Positions 21,101-31,202 of a DNA stretch of 64,000 nucleotides are shown piece after piece. The notes below the pieces were generated by a model that was not told the DNA's origin, searched no databases, and worked only from the letters and a program-made list of their open reading frames with translations. This DNA is from Durusdinium trenchii (Eukaryota > Sar > Dinophyceae > Suessiales > Symbiodiniaceae): positions 222,621 through 286,620 of the forward strand of contig CAXAMN010021374.1 of NCBI GenBank assembly GCA_963970005.1, in the 5' to 3' direction. Within the stretch, counting starts at the first letter, position 1, and each line of letters starts with the position of its first letter. A program made the position numbers and the translations under genes.

Positions 21101-22255
21101 CTCACCAAAGGCATCGAGCACCACGTGTTCCAGCAAATCACACCACTGTACATCCACAAGAACACACGAACACCGGAAGCACCCGGCAATGAACCCCATC
21201 TCCGTCGGAGACAACGAGATGCTGCCCTTGCAGCCTACGAACGAGCTTGCACACTCTACGACAAACAGGCGGAGGACTGGCAGAAAACCCTCGACCAGGA
21301 CCACATGCGCATCTACAAGCAGGCAGCAGCCCGACTGGAGAAGATTTTCAAAGACCCACAGCATTACATCCACGACAAACCAGTCCGCCGAGCGGGACAC
21401 ACCACGAAGCAATACAAAAAACGACTCATCAACCAATGCAAGCTCCCATGGCAGCCAAACAAGCACCAATGGGCCCCTCACAGGAGCGGGTACCAATGCC
21501 ACACCTGCCACACCAGAGTGCATCAGGGCCTCACGGTCGAAGTCATTGAGCAACACCTCCAGCAGGATTGCCAACTCCTGACCCATGAAGCCCCAGAACC
21601 TGACCTCCGGCCAAACAAACCGGTCGGCCAAAGGCACACGAGGGCCAGCACTATCAAGCATCTGCTTGCAGTGCAACAACAGCACCCACAGGCCCCAGAT
21701 GAGCATACGTATCAGGAGACCACTGGATACCTCAAATGTGTGAAATGCAGCCTGTCCATCCATAAAAGGACCAATGAAGCCAACTTCCGTGACTTCCTCC
21801 AAAGTCGCTGCATAGACGAAAGGTATGCCAAAGATCACGAGGCTCACCACACACATGCGCTCTGGCAGAAGGGGAAGGGCATCCGCTGCAACAATTGCGG
21901 TACGCAGAGCCACCTCGATGCAGAAGACCGAGTCATTTTGACCAAAGCTCTCAAGAAACCATGCCAGGGCCAAAGCCAAATCTCACCAACCTTGGTGCAG
22001 ATCTTTTGCAACCAAAGCCAACACAGTCAGGGCAGCAGTCAGGCTACCAAGGCCACCAAAGCTGGCCATGAAACCCAGCCACCATCCCTGGAACGGCCCA
22101 ACCCTGACGCCCCAGGACTTATGTCCCCGGCAGTACCAAAGAAACTCCGTTTCTCGCCCAGGGGAGACCACTCTGCCCATGAGAGCAGCCCTCATGAACA
22201 AGGGGAAGAGGAAGCAGGACAAGATGATCCATGCATGGTCGTCGATTACTTCTGA
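18116..22255 (+). CDS. Family 1 ORF2, C-terminal part: reverse transcriptase, RNase H-like, zinc fingers
   Basis: An open frame of about 1380 codons follows the TAG; the first internal ATG is at 18200. RT motif A is LLDMSTFYD (Asp codon 19301), motif B TTGVAAGCPQAPLLAK (about 19459-19506) and motif C GWVDDIGF (19568-19591, the xxDD active site, VDD here). A post-RT helical region leads to a zinc knuckle CPLCGVPATPKHIVW (from 20575). In copies A and B a further Cys follows it (TCKWH, LCKWH); here it reads LRTWHH, so a ligand is lost. The RNase H-like block runs from LSVTLDATPSSYD (about 20824) to APGNEPHLRRRQRD (about 21220), lacking most canonical acidic residues. A C-terminal finger cluster follows: YQCHTCHTRVH (21491), YLKCVKCSLSIH (21728) and IRCNNCG (21882). 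An acidic tail ends at TGA 22253-22255. It would synthesise element cDNA at a nicked target. Confidence 0.88.
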   Translation, partial: LRSFPPLPNIPDIGFRAWSTYVTQVTDLVLYDSPPNAGARGLADWVSITEQYLLQQHPWAPQGRAANLTTQHQPLVPTKAGGIWKKGKAAYWEQIQARLHLIENQPTKAPGATKGLKLALQQVQHHWLGEQTWAQFLDTTQHWLQYKDERTFDLMKQTVQHQLETAQQQSREESCLQYAEWIKHGEAKGLRGLFRSLKASELSWQRPYRNIPMADRMRHRMHAWHNLWKPTKDGQPMTRLPLQDAAKQQAAQLPPLTYEQLGRTLKHLPDKACGPDAITTQLLRTAPKQALQPLLSLLQTMEANAELPTQLTLSLVVMLAKNEKVERPITLTSVLYRVWCKMRKPLMDAWQHNLPPAMDYDRARPGATALHVALERLLRQETTKSLGNHGITVLLDMSTFYDTLDLQRLQQTAQDLDYPPLALEFAMQVYTGHKAILAEGELSPWFHATTGVAAGCPQAPLLAKTFLQPILGSFQRAFPELHLNGWVDDIGFDGSHTDPIQLAHRTIQAWNHLRTELTAAGLIVNSHKTAFIVTDKVIHKELGKLLGPDDPPIQSVMRDLGIDHSAGRRRRIATLQQRFKKNKQRRIKLRSLKLPNMRTRLRLHRGGVQPVALWGFEGQGLASRYRMALRQGLATHLGLHQGGLTDIIYDQNSKKYADPGDQVILHHIRALHTLLHHWPPDHLQHVEAAWLTIRNHMRAQQHPWYQVKGPMAATLAYLHEWGWTTESLYQWNRPETAFMTEASINLHEDWATIEQTLHHEAQQQRTSRLASKKNCQSLVSGHDWTIANKAVKVLPKQQAQHIKTWNQAAIHCRQGDKPKPCPLCGVPATPKHIVWLRTWHHNQGHTPLAVEWTERLQDPLEEPLWAYGWIPKEPQDHLQVAQPLQGHGCWSTLEALPLQPWQGLSVTLDATPSSYDPTSQAWVFGLCIHTFSMGALLRKGTITGMAPGPQTKARALFQGLLTLAQHVLTPVNVVVQLGSVWEAWTNPRKRPGFEDLTKGIEHHVFQQITPLYIHKNTRTPEAPGNEPHLRRRQRDAALAAYERACTLYDKQAEDWQKTLDQDHMRIYKQAAARLEKIFKDPQHYIHDKPVRRAGHTTKQYKKRLINQCKLPWQPNKHQWAPHRSGYQCHTCHTRVHQGLTVEVIEQHLQQDCQLLTHEAPEPDLRPNKPVGQRHTRASTIKHLLAVQQQHPQAPDEHTYQETTGYLKCVKCSLSIHKRTNEANFRDFLQSRCIDERYAKDHEAHHTHALWQKGKGIRCNNCGTQSHLDAEDRVILTKALKKPCQGQSQISPTLVQIFCNQSQHSQGSSQATKATKAGHETQPPSLERPNPDAPGLMSPAVPKKLRFSPRGDHSAHESSPHEQGEEEAGQDDPCMVVDYF

Positions 22256-22366
22256 AGCCCCGGGCCTGACGACCTCCACCTGAGCGCAGCTAACCGTGAG
22301 GCAAAAACTGCCTAGGAAGAACCTGGCCAAACGGCCCAAAACTCTGCCACTTTAGAAGAAAAAAAA
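22256..22366 (+). other. 3' UTR of copy C
   Basis: A short untranslated region that becomes A-rich (GAAGAAAAAAAA) immediately before the TACA tract. Copy B has the same A-run-to-TACA transition. Confidence 0.6.
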
Positions 22367-22416
22367 TACATACATACATACATACATACATACATACATA
22401 CATACANNNNNNNNNN

Positions 22417-22463
<47 letters not shown>

Positions 22464-22480
22464 TACATACATACATTACA
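22367..22480. repeat. (TACA)n then (ACAG)n tail, interrupted by an assembly gap
   Basis: TACA repeats (22367-22406), ten N (22407-22416), then eleven ACAG units (22417-22461) and a few more ACAT units to about 22480. The change of motif across the gap means the original array length and structure are unknown. Confidence 0.9.
22407..22416. other. Assembly gap (10 N)
   Basis: Ten undetermined bases inside the microsatellite; the fixed length suggests a gap of unknown true size. Confidence 0.99.
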
Positions 22481-25400
22481 TACTGATCAAAGGGTTTACA
22501 TAGCATAACATAACATGCATAGCCTAACATAACATTACATAACATAACATACATATTCTGTTACTATGACCTCTGTATAGCTTGATTTGGAAATGTACTG
22601 TTTGTGTACAAATCATTCCTCTACTCTACTCACACACGAATCTGCCATGAGTATCCAGCCACGAGTCTCCTCCACCAATCTCCTGCTGGGCTCTTCGCTT
22701 GTGAAGCATCAAAATCCACAATATATACATATATACAGTATACATACAGTATCAAAATCTTGCGTCAGAGTGAGACAGAGAGAGGAAGAGAGAGAGAGAG
22801 AGGGTTCTGTTTGGGAAGCACCCCTGTTGCCAAAGCCCATCCTGGAGGAATACATGTTGGTGAGGACGTACGTAGCTCATGAAGATTCCATTCTTGGCAA
22901 CATAAACTGTTTTGTTTCAGTTTCGAGATAGTTACCACGCCAATGGCAAGAATTCCCGGACTTGCCCATGGTACCTGCGACCTGCTTGATTTCTCTTAGT
23001 CACACAGAGTGGGTGGGTGGGTGGGTGGGTGGGTGGACTCCAGAGACCATTAGCCCGTTAGATCCTGTTGGCAAGCTGCCAACACTTTTATCGGTCCAGT
23101 GGTTGTATGCAACTACGGTTGGGACACGAGAGTGCCCCTGTGCCACGTCAATTCACTTGACTACGCAGAGAGAGGCTCACCCATCAGCAGGGAACAAAGA
23201 AGGGTGCAGTGCGGTGTCGTTCGGAACGTACGTGCAACCATGCCAAGCGGGTCATAAGAAATGAAGAATACCTTCAGCAAAGTATCTCAAATCTCTCCGG
23301 TTCTCTTTGCTTTTCGGCAAGCATCTGGTGCAAAGAATGGGCTCGAGCCCATTTGGGCATCCAGCTGAAACTTCAAAGGATTTAAAGCGCCGATCGATGC
23401 TCTGTTGCAAATTGTCCCAGGACGCAGTCCTGTGGCAAGTTGCCAACCCCAACTGGTCGAAGCAGTCTTCAAAAGTTATCAAAAGGTCAATGTGTCCAAT
23501 GTTGCATCATTTCTATCCAGGGTTTATCCATGTCGATCTGGCTAGAGAAATCGACCGCAATGCAATACTGATTGGATTGGAATAGCCAAGCTAGGCGTGT
23601 CCCTTGTGGATCTTTGAGCCCGGCAGGCCAAGCTTGATCACGCAAATCAAGAATGATGTAACAACTGAGAGTGCAAATAAGCGGGCGGCACTTTGGCATC
23701 TGTTACTATCTTTCAGTACCGGTTTGCGTGACAGAATTTGCTGGAGCTTCTCAGCCTGCCAGACAGTATTTACACTCGGTAACAACTGTGTTAAGCAAAT
23801 GACAAGTTCGCATCTCTCCCATTTCTTATGTATGAGATAAAAACCGTGAAGGCGCAGCACTACACTCTGTACATAGTCGCTGTAGTCATCAGAGTAGTCC
23901 TGAAGCAACAAGAAATTTGTCTAGTGTCGTCTGGTTTGAAACGTCCAGAGTCTGAGCAATCCTTCGTATGGGAGCGGAGTCAAGACTCGCCATCCTGTCC
24001 TTGAGTGCCACAGAGTTGAGAGTCACAGAGTTGAGAGTCGGCCGTTTGGTCCAGAAAATGACAAATGCGAACTCAAAAAACTCAACACTCACTGGAGATG
24101 ACTCGAGAACTGAACTTAAAGGCGCACAGGACGACAACGATGACAAGGATCAATGATGACGCCACAAGACGAAGCTTTCGGAAGCCGCACTTTCCTTGCT
24201 CCTCCCCTCTGTGCTACCTTCCTGGTGCCTTGGCAACATGCAAAGTCGGTGAATTTTGGAGATCGAGCCGGCTGCACACGGATTCAGTCATTTAACCCGT
24301 CCATGCCGTGTCCCCATGTATGTCCCTTAGCAGTCAATTAGCGCTCAATTGTGCACCGTCACATCCGCTACTGTAATCTGTGCTTGTTCTTCTGCCAAGT
24401 GTCTTAGCTGCGAGGCCACGCAACACACCCTTCGCATCTGGTGGTCCAGAGTCCTCCTGGCACAAAAGTTCAAAAATGTTGCTCACGAAACAAATCTTGA
24501 AGGCAGTGCAAGATTCATGCTGCATTGTCTTCAACTGCGTATGGCTTGGGGAGCTGTCATGTACTCGCTGCAAGCTAGCCTTTAGCCAGTTGCCAGCCTC
24601 ATCTTTCTTCTCAATGATACGATCTCGCCAGGGTCGAGCAACCTCCTGCGCAACGAGAAACTGGCAACGACTCCAATTCAAGACCTCTGAGCGGAAAAAA
24701 CATGGAGGTACAAGCAACAAGTGTTGGAGAGCTGCGTTCTGACACTCTATGCAACACCTGTGTACACCCCTACTTCCATTTCACAACCTTCTTCTGTAAG
24801 CTGTTTTACCATCTTTTACCTGGGTGGCCAAACAATGAGGTTGTACATGGATCCCGTCCTGACCAATGAATCCTGCAATTTGGAAGAGCACCATTCCGGC
24901 CAGGAAGAGGATAAAGACTCTGGTTAGACGACCTGATGCCATGCTGCAAGCTGGCCTCAGCTACCAAATTCCGCAAGCATTCAATACTCCTTTGCAAAAG
25001 GACTTCTACCAGTGGATTGCAGCCTGGTGTGGGTATTCATTTTGAATCATTTTGATGTATGCACATTTTGAGGCCGACATGAAACCATGGTTCCCTGATG
25101 TTCCCTGAGAAGGGGGCGGAGCTTTGCAGAAACTGGTTGCGTGCACTTCAAGTCAGCTCGAGCCACAACGTTTCTGGATAAAAATGATCCGCAAGGGTGC
25201 CTTGATTTTGCAAGTCACACTTTGACAAAGCGTTGTTGTCCAATGTTTTGCAAGTGTTTGCCTCGATCAACAGCAATCAGTTTCATCCAATGGCACGATT
25301 TCACTGCCACTTCTGCTATTGTCCTCCTTCACTTGCTGGGGAACTGCCGTGTCGAAGGTTGAAATCATGGCCCCATCCTTCGAACAGTGTCACTAGAGGG

Positions 25401-25999
25401 AAAACAGAGAGAAAGAGACAGAGGGGAACAAGGGTCTCTGAGAAAGTGAAATTTTGGATTACGCTGGACTTTTGCCAAATTTCTTCATAAATGCAAAAGT
25501 GGTACATGTTGCTCAGGGCTGTAGAAGCCTGTCTTACAGCATGCTCGCTTGGGGGCTGCCGTAACATCTTACCGCATCTGTGTATCACCACCAGCTGGAG
25601 AGCTAACAACCAAACATTGATATTTTCCGTAAACAAGGCATAGGAAGGCGTCCTGCTTGTGAAACACTCTTGGACAGTGACAACCGATAAATGCAAGATC
25701 AACGACGTAGTCTATCCACTGCGCACACACTCGCATGCGTGCATTCATGACTTTATATACATATATGTTTGTGTATACACAGACTCGCAGTCACAGTTTC
25801 GTTGTACGCTAGGTTTCTTTTTCACCAGGGCGATGCAGCCCGTGCCCTCCGCAAAAATAGTTTGCAAGCGCTGCTGCCCAGCATCCAGGGTCGCTGACTT
25901 ACCCTGAGGCAACTTGTGGCCCGGAGGGGGGTGGCGAAAGCTAGGCAAAGAAACAACGCTAGGGCTCTTTAGGCAGCAAAAGCCTGGCCGGGAATCGCA
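22481..25999. other. No confident gene; simple repeats and possible minus-strand exons
   Basis: 22498-22556 is a degenerate ACATA repeat. 22766-22803 is a GA-rich tract. The longest minus-strand frames (24334-24720, 23591-23911 and 23889-24146) have a plausible amino-acid mix but no recognised domain, no clear ATG-to-stop structure and no splice sites that could be fixed by eye, so they are not called as genes. Confidence 0.5.
23009..23036 (+). other. (GGGT)n tract with strong G-quadruplex potential
   Basis: Seven consecutive GGGT units minus edges (GTGGGTGGGTGGGTGGGT and onward). This is an ideal quadruplex pattern of G3 runs with one-base loops. Function unknown. Confidence 0.7.
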
Positions 26000-26097
26000 A
26001 CATGCCATGGCCAAGGGAAAAGGAGAGTGCCAACAGCGCCCCCCCAATACGACCCCAACACAGCCAACACATGGCAACACACAACCACCCCAGCAAC

Positions 26098-26460
26098 CGC
26101 AGCAGCAGCAGCAGCAGCAACAGCCACAACAACAATAACTGTAACCAGCAGCGGCAGCGGCAGCAAGCAGAAGCTACCAAGCAGCAGCAGCAGCAGCAGG
26201 AGTAGCTAGCAAGCAGCAGCACCAGCTACCAAGCAGCAGCAGCAGCAGCTACCAAGCAGCAGCAGCAACAGCTACCAAGCAACAGCAGCAGCAGCTACCA
26301 AGCAACAGCAGCAGCAGCTACCAAGCAACAGCAGCAGCAGCTACCAAGCAGCAGCAGCAGCATCAACAGCAGCTACCATGCAGCAGCAGCAGGAGCAGCT
26401 ACCAAGCAGCAGCAGCAGCAGCAGCAGCTACCAAGCAGCAGCTACTAAGCAGCAGAGCAG
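26098..26460. repeat. CAG-rich region with AGCTACCAAGCAGCAG minisatellite
   Basis: Starts as CAG/CAA repeats and becomes a minisatellite whose unit is AGCTACCAAG followed by a variable number of CAG (about 18-27 bp per unit, some ten units between 26170 and 26455). Frames through it give Ser, Gln or Leu/Ala runs but stop quickly, so coding is not supported. Confidence 0.85.
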
Positions 26461-26984
26461 CAGGGAAAGAGTGAGCTTTCCTTAGAGTCTTTCGTGCCCC
26501 AACATTTGGTCTCGAACAATAGCACATATAGGCACTGCCTGAGGAAATTGTAGAAGGGCGACGTGGAAAGACAGATATATCTGATATATCTGTTTTTTGC
26601 ACGAATAGATGCTAACGATGCAGCCAGCAGCGGTGTGCACGATTGACATCTAGGGGTTGCGCGCGAACATGTGTCAGCGACCGGATACTCCGTCGCAACG
26701 CTCGTGCATGCTCCCTGTCGCTCGAACATGGAACGCGGACTACCATGAGTGAAGCAAACAGCCCGTTCAAACATCTTACTGGGTTCTGTCGTTCATGTGT
26801 GCAGTAAGTATCATCTTTTGATCTGCATGGATAGCGGATAGCGCATTCTGATTTGTAGTCTTGGGGGTTGTGGGGTGGGTACATGCCTGTACAAGCTTGT
26901 TCAGGATATAATGAAATTAGCATTGCTTCACGACTCAGAGGGAATGCAACTACTCTCGATTCTATCGAATAGGCTTTCTTCAGC

Positions 26985-27096
26985 ACCAACAGCAGCCAAC
27001 AACCCCAAACAGCAACAGCAGCAAAACGGAGCCAGCAGCACCAAGCACGCAAGCAGCAAGCAGCAGCAACCAGCAGAGCCAGGCGCAGATGAGATG

Positions 27097-27131
<35 letters not shown>

Positions 27132-27150
27132 CAAGCAGCAGCAGCAGCAG
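26985..27150. repeat. Second CAG-rich tract
   Basis: CAG/CAA-rich sequence with GCAGCAGCAGCAGCAG runs at 27095-27150. It is followed by a G-rich stretch (27186-27203) with a run of seven and a run of eight G. It is related in composition to the tract at 26098 and separated from it by about 500 bp of unique sequence. Confidence 0.8.
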
Positions 27151-27905
27151 GTACTGAGGAGGAGAAGGGTGGAGTTGAACCCCGTGAGGGGGGGAGGGGG
27201 GGGATATAGTCCTGATATATCAGGTAACAGCACTCAGGTCCTGGCCTCCCACCCTCCTTGCTAAAGCAAGACAGACTCCAGCTAGCTACAGCTAGCTTTC
27301 GTGACATCCCCACTCTGCTCTGCATCATTTACTGATCCTTCTCATGGTCAAACTCCACTGGTGAATCATTGCCTCTTTCGGTCTGTTCAGCCTCTCGGGG
27401 CCTGCAATAACGCCGGCCAAAACACTGAACTTCTAGCCCAAGTTGGAAAATTCGGGTGTAGCCACCCAATTAGTTTGGTCCACCTTTCTTGGTGCCCATT
27501 TTTCGCAACGCTAGCCGCCTTTGTTGCGCTTCAACCCCTTTAGCTCCGTCAACCCCTCTTCCTATTGTCCTATTGCAAGTTTTCTTACTCCTTCCCAATC
27601 TCTACCCCGAATAATCTTTTTCCCCTGCTGGCTCACGGTTGGTGGCACAGTTGGTGGATATGTGCGCCGCAATTCTTCTGGCTCCATAAAATGTTTTGTC
27701 TTCCTTGAAAATTATCAGTCAATTGCGTGGCTCCAGCCTTTGCGAAATGCTTAAGAAATACCCATTATCCGGCAAGAGACCCCAAACAGTGTGTTTGAGG
27801 TCTAGAGGTGTAGCAGCAGAAAGTGTAGAGATCTAGACTGATGGTGGTGATGGTTGCGATTGGTGGTGATGGTGGTGGAAAGGTCCACAAAAATATACTG
27901 CGCCT
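27151..27905. other. Unannotated unique stretch
   Basis: No recognisable product in either strand. It contains a short polypurine run near 27186 and a TGGTGATGGTGG-type repeat near 27840-27885. Confidence 0.5.
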
Positions 27906-28560
27906 GCGCGAAATCTGTACTTAAAGGTCCACAAAGTATTGCACCTGCCACAAGCAGTTGCACTTCAGGGTCCACAAAATAATGCACCTGCCACGAAATC
28001 TGCGCTTCAAGGTCCACAGCATATATATTGCACCTGCCACGAAATGCGCACTTCAAGGTCCACACTGCGCCTGCCACGAAATTTGCACTTCAAGGTCCAC
28101 AGAGTACAGCTACCACGAAATTTGCACCTCAAGGTCCACGAAGTACTGCGCCTGCCACGAAATCTACACTTCAAGGTCCACAAAGTACTGCGCCTGCCGC
28201 TAGATTTGCATTTAGGCCCACAAAGTACTGCGCTTCAAGGTCCACAAAGTACAGCGCGTGCCACGAAATTTGCACTTCAAGGTCCACAACTTACTGCGCC
28301 TGCCATAACATCTGCACCTCAAGGTCCACAAAAAGCTGCGCCTGCCACGAAATTTGCATTTCAATGTCCGCAAAGTACTGCGCCTGCAACGAAATCTGCG
28401 CTTCAAGGCGTACTGCGCACTGCACCTGCCACGATTTCACATGTCCAAAAGTCACGATTCACTGCCAGAGCATGGCGAAGACCCCCACTAAGTCCAAAGT
28501 ACTGCGCCTGCCGCAAAATCTGCACATCGACATCAAACTGCTCTGCACCTGTCACGAAAA
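27906..28560. repeat. 42-bp tandem repeat array (14-codon period)
   Basis: About 13 copies of a unit reading roughly CTTCAAGGTCCACAAAGTAC TGCGCCTGCCACGAAATTTG CA (42 bp), diverging toward the 3' end. Because 42 is a multiple of three and the unit lacks stops in several frames, long artificial-looking frames arise on both strands (for example Ala-Thr-Lys or Cys-His-Glu-Ile repeats). Codon-level conservation favouring one frame was not evident. A single related unit is present at 55229-55254. Confidence 0.85.
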
Positions 28561-30042
28561 GTCGACTTTAGACAAACAAGCCACGAGGCGTCCCTTGCGC
28601 CTGCCGCGAAAAGTGGTCGCCAAGTCCAAAAATGCGCACAGCGCCCCAACGAGAGCGCACCTCCGTCAAGCGCCCCGTGGCCAGCGTTTCGGCGACCCTA
28701 CGGAAAGAATTTGCATTTGGAGATCTCAGAACGAGCCTGCGCAGCCAAAACGCACGCGCTCAGAGCGTACCCTGATCGAACCCGGGCCCTTTACACCTAC
28801 TGTAAGAACCCCTCAGGACACACTGTGTGGGAATTCGGACACCGCCCGTAATCTTATCGTTCAAGATCACCCCAAATCATTCTTCGTGGGTGGTGCAAAA
28901 ATATTGGCCGCCCAATACACGCCCCACACCGAAAGATTAGGAAGAAATCAGTGTTTGGGGCCTCTCTTGGGGTGAAGAGGATGAAGAGATTTAGTCCTGC
29001 AGGTCCCTTCTCATGAAGAGATTCAGTCTTTGGGCTTCTGATATTTTTCTGATGAGACGACCACTTCGCGTGGCCAATTGCCAAGCATGACACCCCGCCA
29101 CAGCTACAGCAGAGAAAAGAACGATACACTATACATATGTACCGTGCGTCAACCACGATGTACAAGTATATACAAGTATAATATCATTGCGCGCAGTATC
29201 ATGCAATATCAGACATAGGGAAACGCAAGTAGCGTTGAGCCCCAAAAATAACGCGGAAGGCATGTTGGCTTGCGCCGTTGAAGGACGACGACAACCAGCC
29301 CCCATTCGTACACGATTTGTCTTCCCTCGCCTTCTTGCAAACCACAGACCATCTAAGTTGCTGCGGCAATTTGCCGGGCATGTGGTCACGCACCTTGCGC
29401 GCAACCCTTGAGATGTATGCTGCTGATATGATGATCGAAGTGTGATTCACTGAATTCAGTCCCACCAGAATGGTCAAACCTTGCACGTAACCGCAATGTT
29501 CGTGCGGAAGCCCAGGTATGCTTGCCTAAAATGCAAGCGGGCAAAATGAATGGCAAGCAAGGACATGGACATTCTTGCTGCGCATGAACAGACTCCACAA
29601 AGGCGCGCGCAACTTGGCCATACTCTTTCGCCTCAAAACGATTTCGTATTTCGGGCGCCTTCCAAAAGCGCACAAGTGACACTTCAAGCGATGGCTAGGA
29701 GACCTTGCACAAGTACATCCAGGCGAGCAGCACCAGAGCGACCGGGCGACTCTTCCCGCAAAGCCTCGGCGTGGAGCAACCTATGGAATTTCAAAATGAA
29801 AGCAGCAAACTTCAGGGTAAAGGGTCCTGCCACTAAGAACATACACACACTCAAGATATCAAGCGTTTGGTCTGAATGCCAGTTGCCTAAGTAATTCAAA
29901 AGGCCTAAGTCACAGGGATGGAGTGGCGCGGCGTCTAACCGTCAAAAGCACCGTCAAAGCACAAGCAAATTCAAGAGAACCAGAAGTTCCAGAGCTCCGA
30001 AGTTTCAAAGCCTTGACCAAAGCGCAAGTCTGCCGACCCGCG
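28561..30042. other. No gene supported
   Basis: The forward frame through the 42-bp array continues to 28975 without recognisable domains. Other frames are short. No repeat larger than simple sequence was noticed. Confidence 0.5.
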
Positions 30043-30366
30043 TCATCCTGCAACAGCCTGAGAACCTTTACAAGTGCAAGGTGGTTACAACACTCACAAA
30101 CATGGCAGGTACACAAATTGCTGTCTCCATCCGCTTTCCCGCTAGCGATTTAGCTTCGTTGGACAAAGTTCATCGCTGGAAGCCTTGCCCACCTGCTCTC
30201 TTGAAAACTACAGCCAAAAGGCCTCCGATAATTCCAAAGCCTACACACACTGAAACCCAGAGCTCAAATGAATGAGCATTAAGTTCAGGAACTGGCTCAC
30301 GAACACATTAGCGCTTTACAATACTCACTAGCACTTTTCCAAAGCTTAAAGACGAATGCCGGTACA
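30043..30366 (+). repeat. Dispersed repeat modules X and Y, first copies
   Basis: Module X (30043-30255) begins TCATCCTGCAACAGCCTGAG and recurs at 31903-32101. Module Y (30246-30366) contains TGGCTCACGAACACATTAGC and recurs at 31082-31202. Here X is directly followed by Y. A third fragment of Y (GTTCAGGAAATGGCTCAC) is at about 30984-31002. All are in the same orientation and none encodes a recognisable protein. Confidence 0.8.
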
Positions 30367-30367
30367 C

Positions 30368-30680
30368 CGCAGTGGACAGCTTGGGCTTTACCTAGGTTGT
30401 ACACGGACGAATGTATTAGCGCTGGATTGCCGTAGCTCTTTACGAGCAAAACAACGCAGTGGACAGCTGTTTTGGTACTTAGGTTCTAGAAGTTCGCTGA
30501 CAAATGCAATAACACGTTATTGCAGTAGAGGTTGCTCACAAATGCGAAACACTTCAAAGAGGAAACGACGCAGTAGACAGCTTTTGCATTACTTAGGTTC
30601 TATAAAGGTTGCTCACAGATGCGTTAGCCCTTTATTGCTGGAGGAAACAACGCAGTAGACAGCATTGGCATTACTGATAG
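30368..30680 (+). repeat. Irregular tandem repeat, about 80-115 bp unit
   Basis: The landmark CGCAGTGGACAGC / CGCAGTAGACAGC starts at 30368, 30455, 30569 and 30651. Each copy is followed by a TTACCTAGGTT or TTACTTAGGTTCTA phrase and a GCTCACAGATGCG-like phrase. Four diverged units with spacings of 87, 114 and 82 bp. Confidence 0.75.
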
Positions 30681-31081
30681 TTTCAAAAGGTTGCTTTTAC
30701 TCTGCATAGTATGAGCGCTTGTTTTACCATTGCTCGGTGGGGGTAGAGGGTCGGATAAACGAGCCTCAAAAGCGACCTAACAAGCCTGAGGAACAAAACA
30801 ACGCAAAAACAACGAGCGTCGTAAAACAAATTGCGGCGCCCTCTGGCGAAAACCCTAGCAACGAACGGAGATCGAGGCATGCAGCGATTTACTCAAGTTG
30901 AAGAACGCATAACGAAAAACCCGTCAGTTAGCAATCACGTGAACTCGGCAATATCTGTTCAGCTGTTCCCGGGAAAGCGCAAGAGTTCAGGAAATGGCTC
31001 ACGGCGCGCGTGAATCGATCAGCAAGTGTCAGTGGAGAGTTCGGCGCCCCAATCGGGGATCAGTGGGAAGATGCAGCTGGT

Positions 31082-31202
31082 CACACTTAGACCCATAGCT
31101 CAAATGAATGAGCGTTAGGTTCAGGAAGTGGCTCACGAACACATTAGCGCTTTACAATACTCACTAGCACTTTACAAAGTTTAAAGGTAATGCAGGCACA
31201 CA
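31082..31202 (+). repeat. Dispersed repeat module Y, second copy
   Basis: Matches 30246-30366 over about 120 bp with a few substitutions; the block GGCTCACGAACACATTAGCG is identical in both. Confidence 0.85.

Larger units (their letters stand above)
14777..22366 (+). mobile_element. LINE-like element, family 1, copy C (near full length)
   Basis: This is the most complete member: a DinoSL relic at its 5' edge, a leader of about 230 bp, ORF1, ORF2 with all domains including RT, a 3' UTR of about 110 bp (22256-22366) and an A-rich end (GAAGAAAAAAAA) leading into TACA. EEP + RT + a microsatellite-type tail without LTRs identifies a non-LTR retrotransposon. Only one frameshift in ORF2 (about 16920), one in-frame TAG (18113) and possibly one shift in the ORF1 N-terminus separate it from an intact element, so it is young compared with A and B. 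The clade is not assigned; a phylogeny of the RT would be needed. Confidence 0.88.

Noticed and set aside
26612-27328. 238-codon minus-strand frame with Leu/Ala runs
   Set aside because: The central part is the complement of a CAG tract; flanks show no domain or start context.
27939-28975. Long frames (210 and 315 codons) in the 42-bp array
   Set aside because: Open in several frames and on both strands because of the repeat period; no sign that one frame is preferred.
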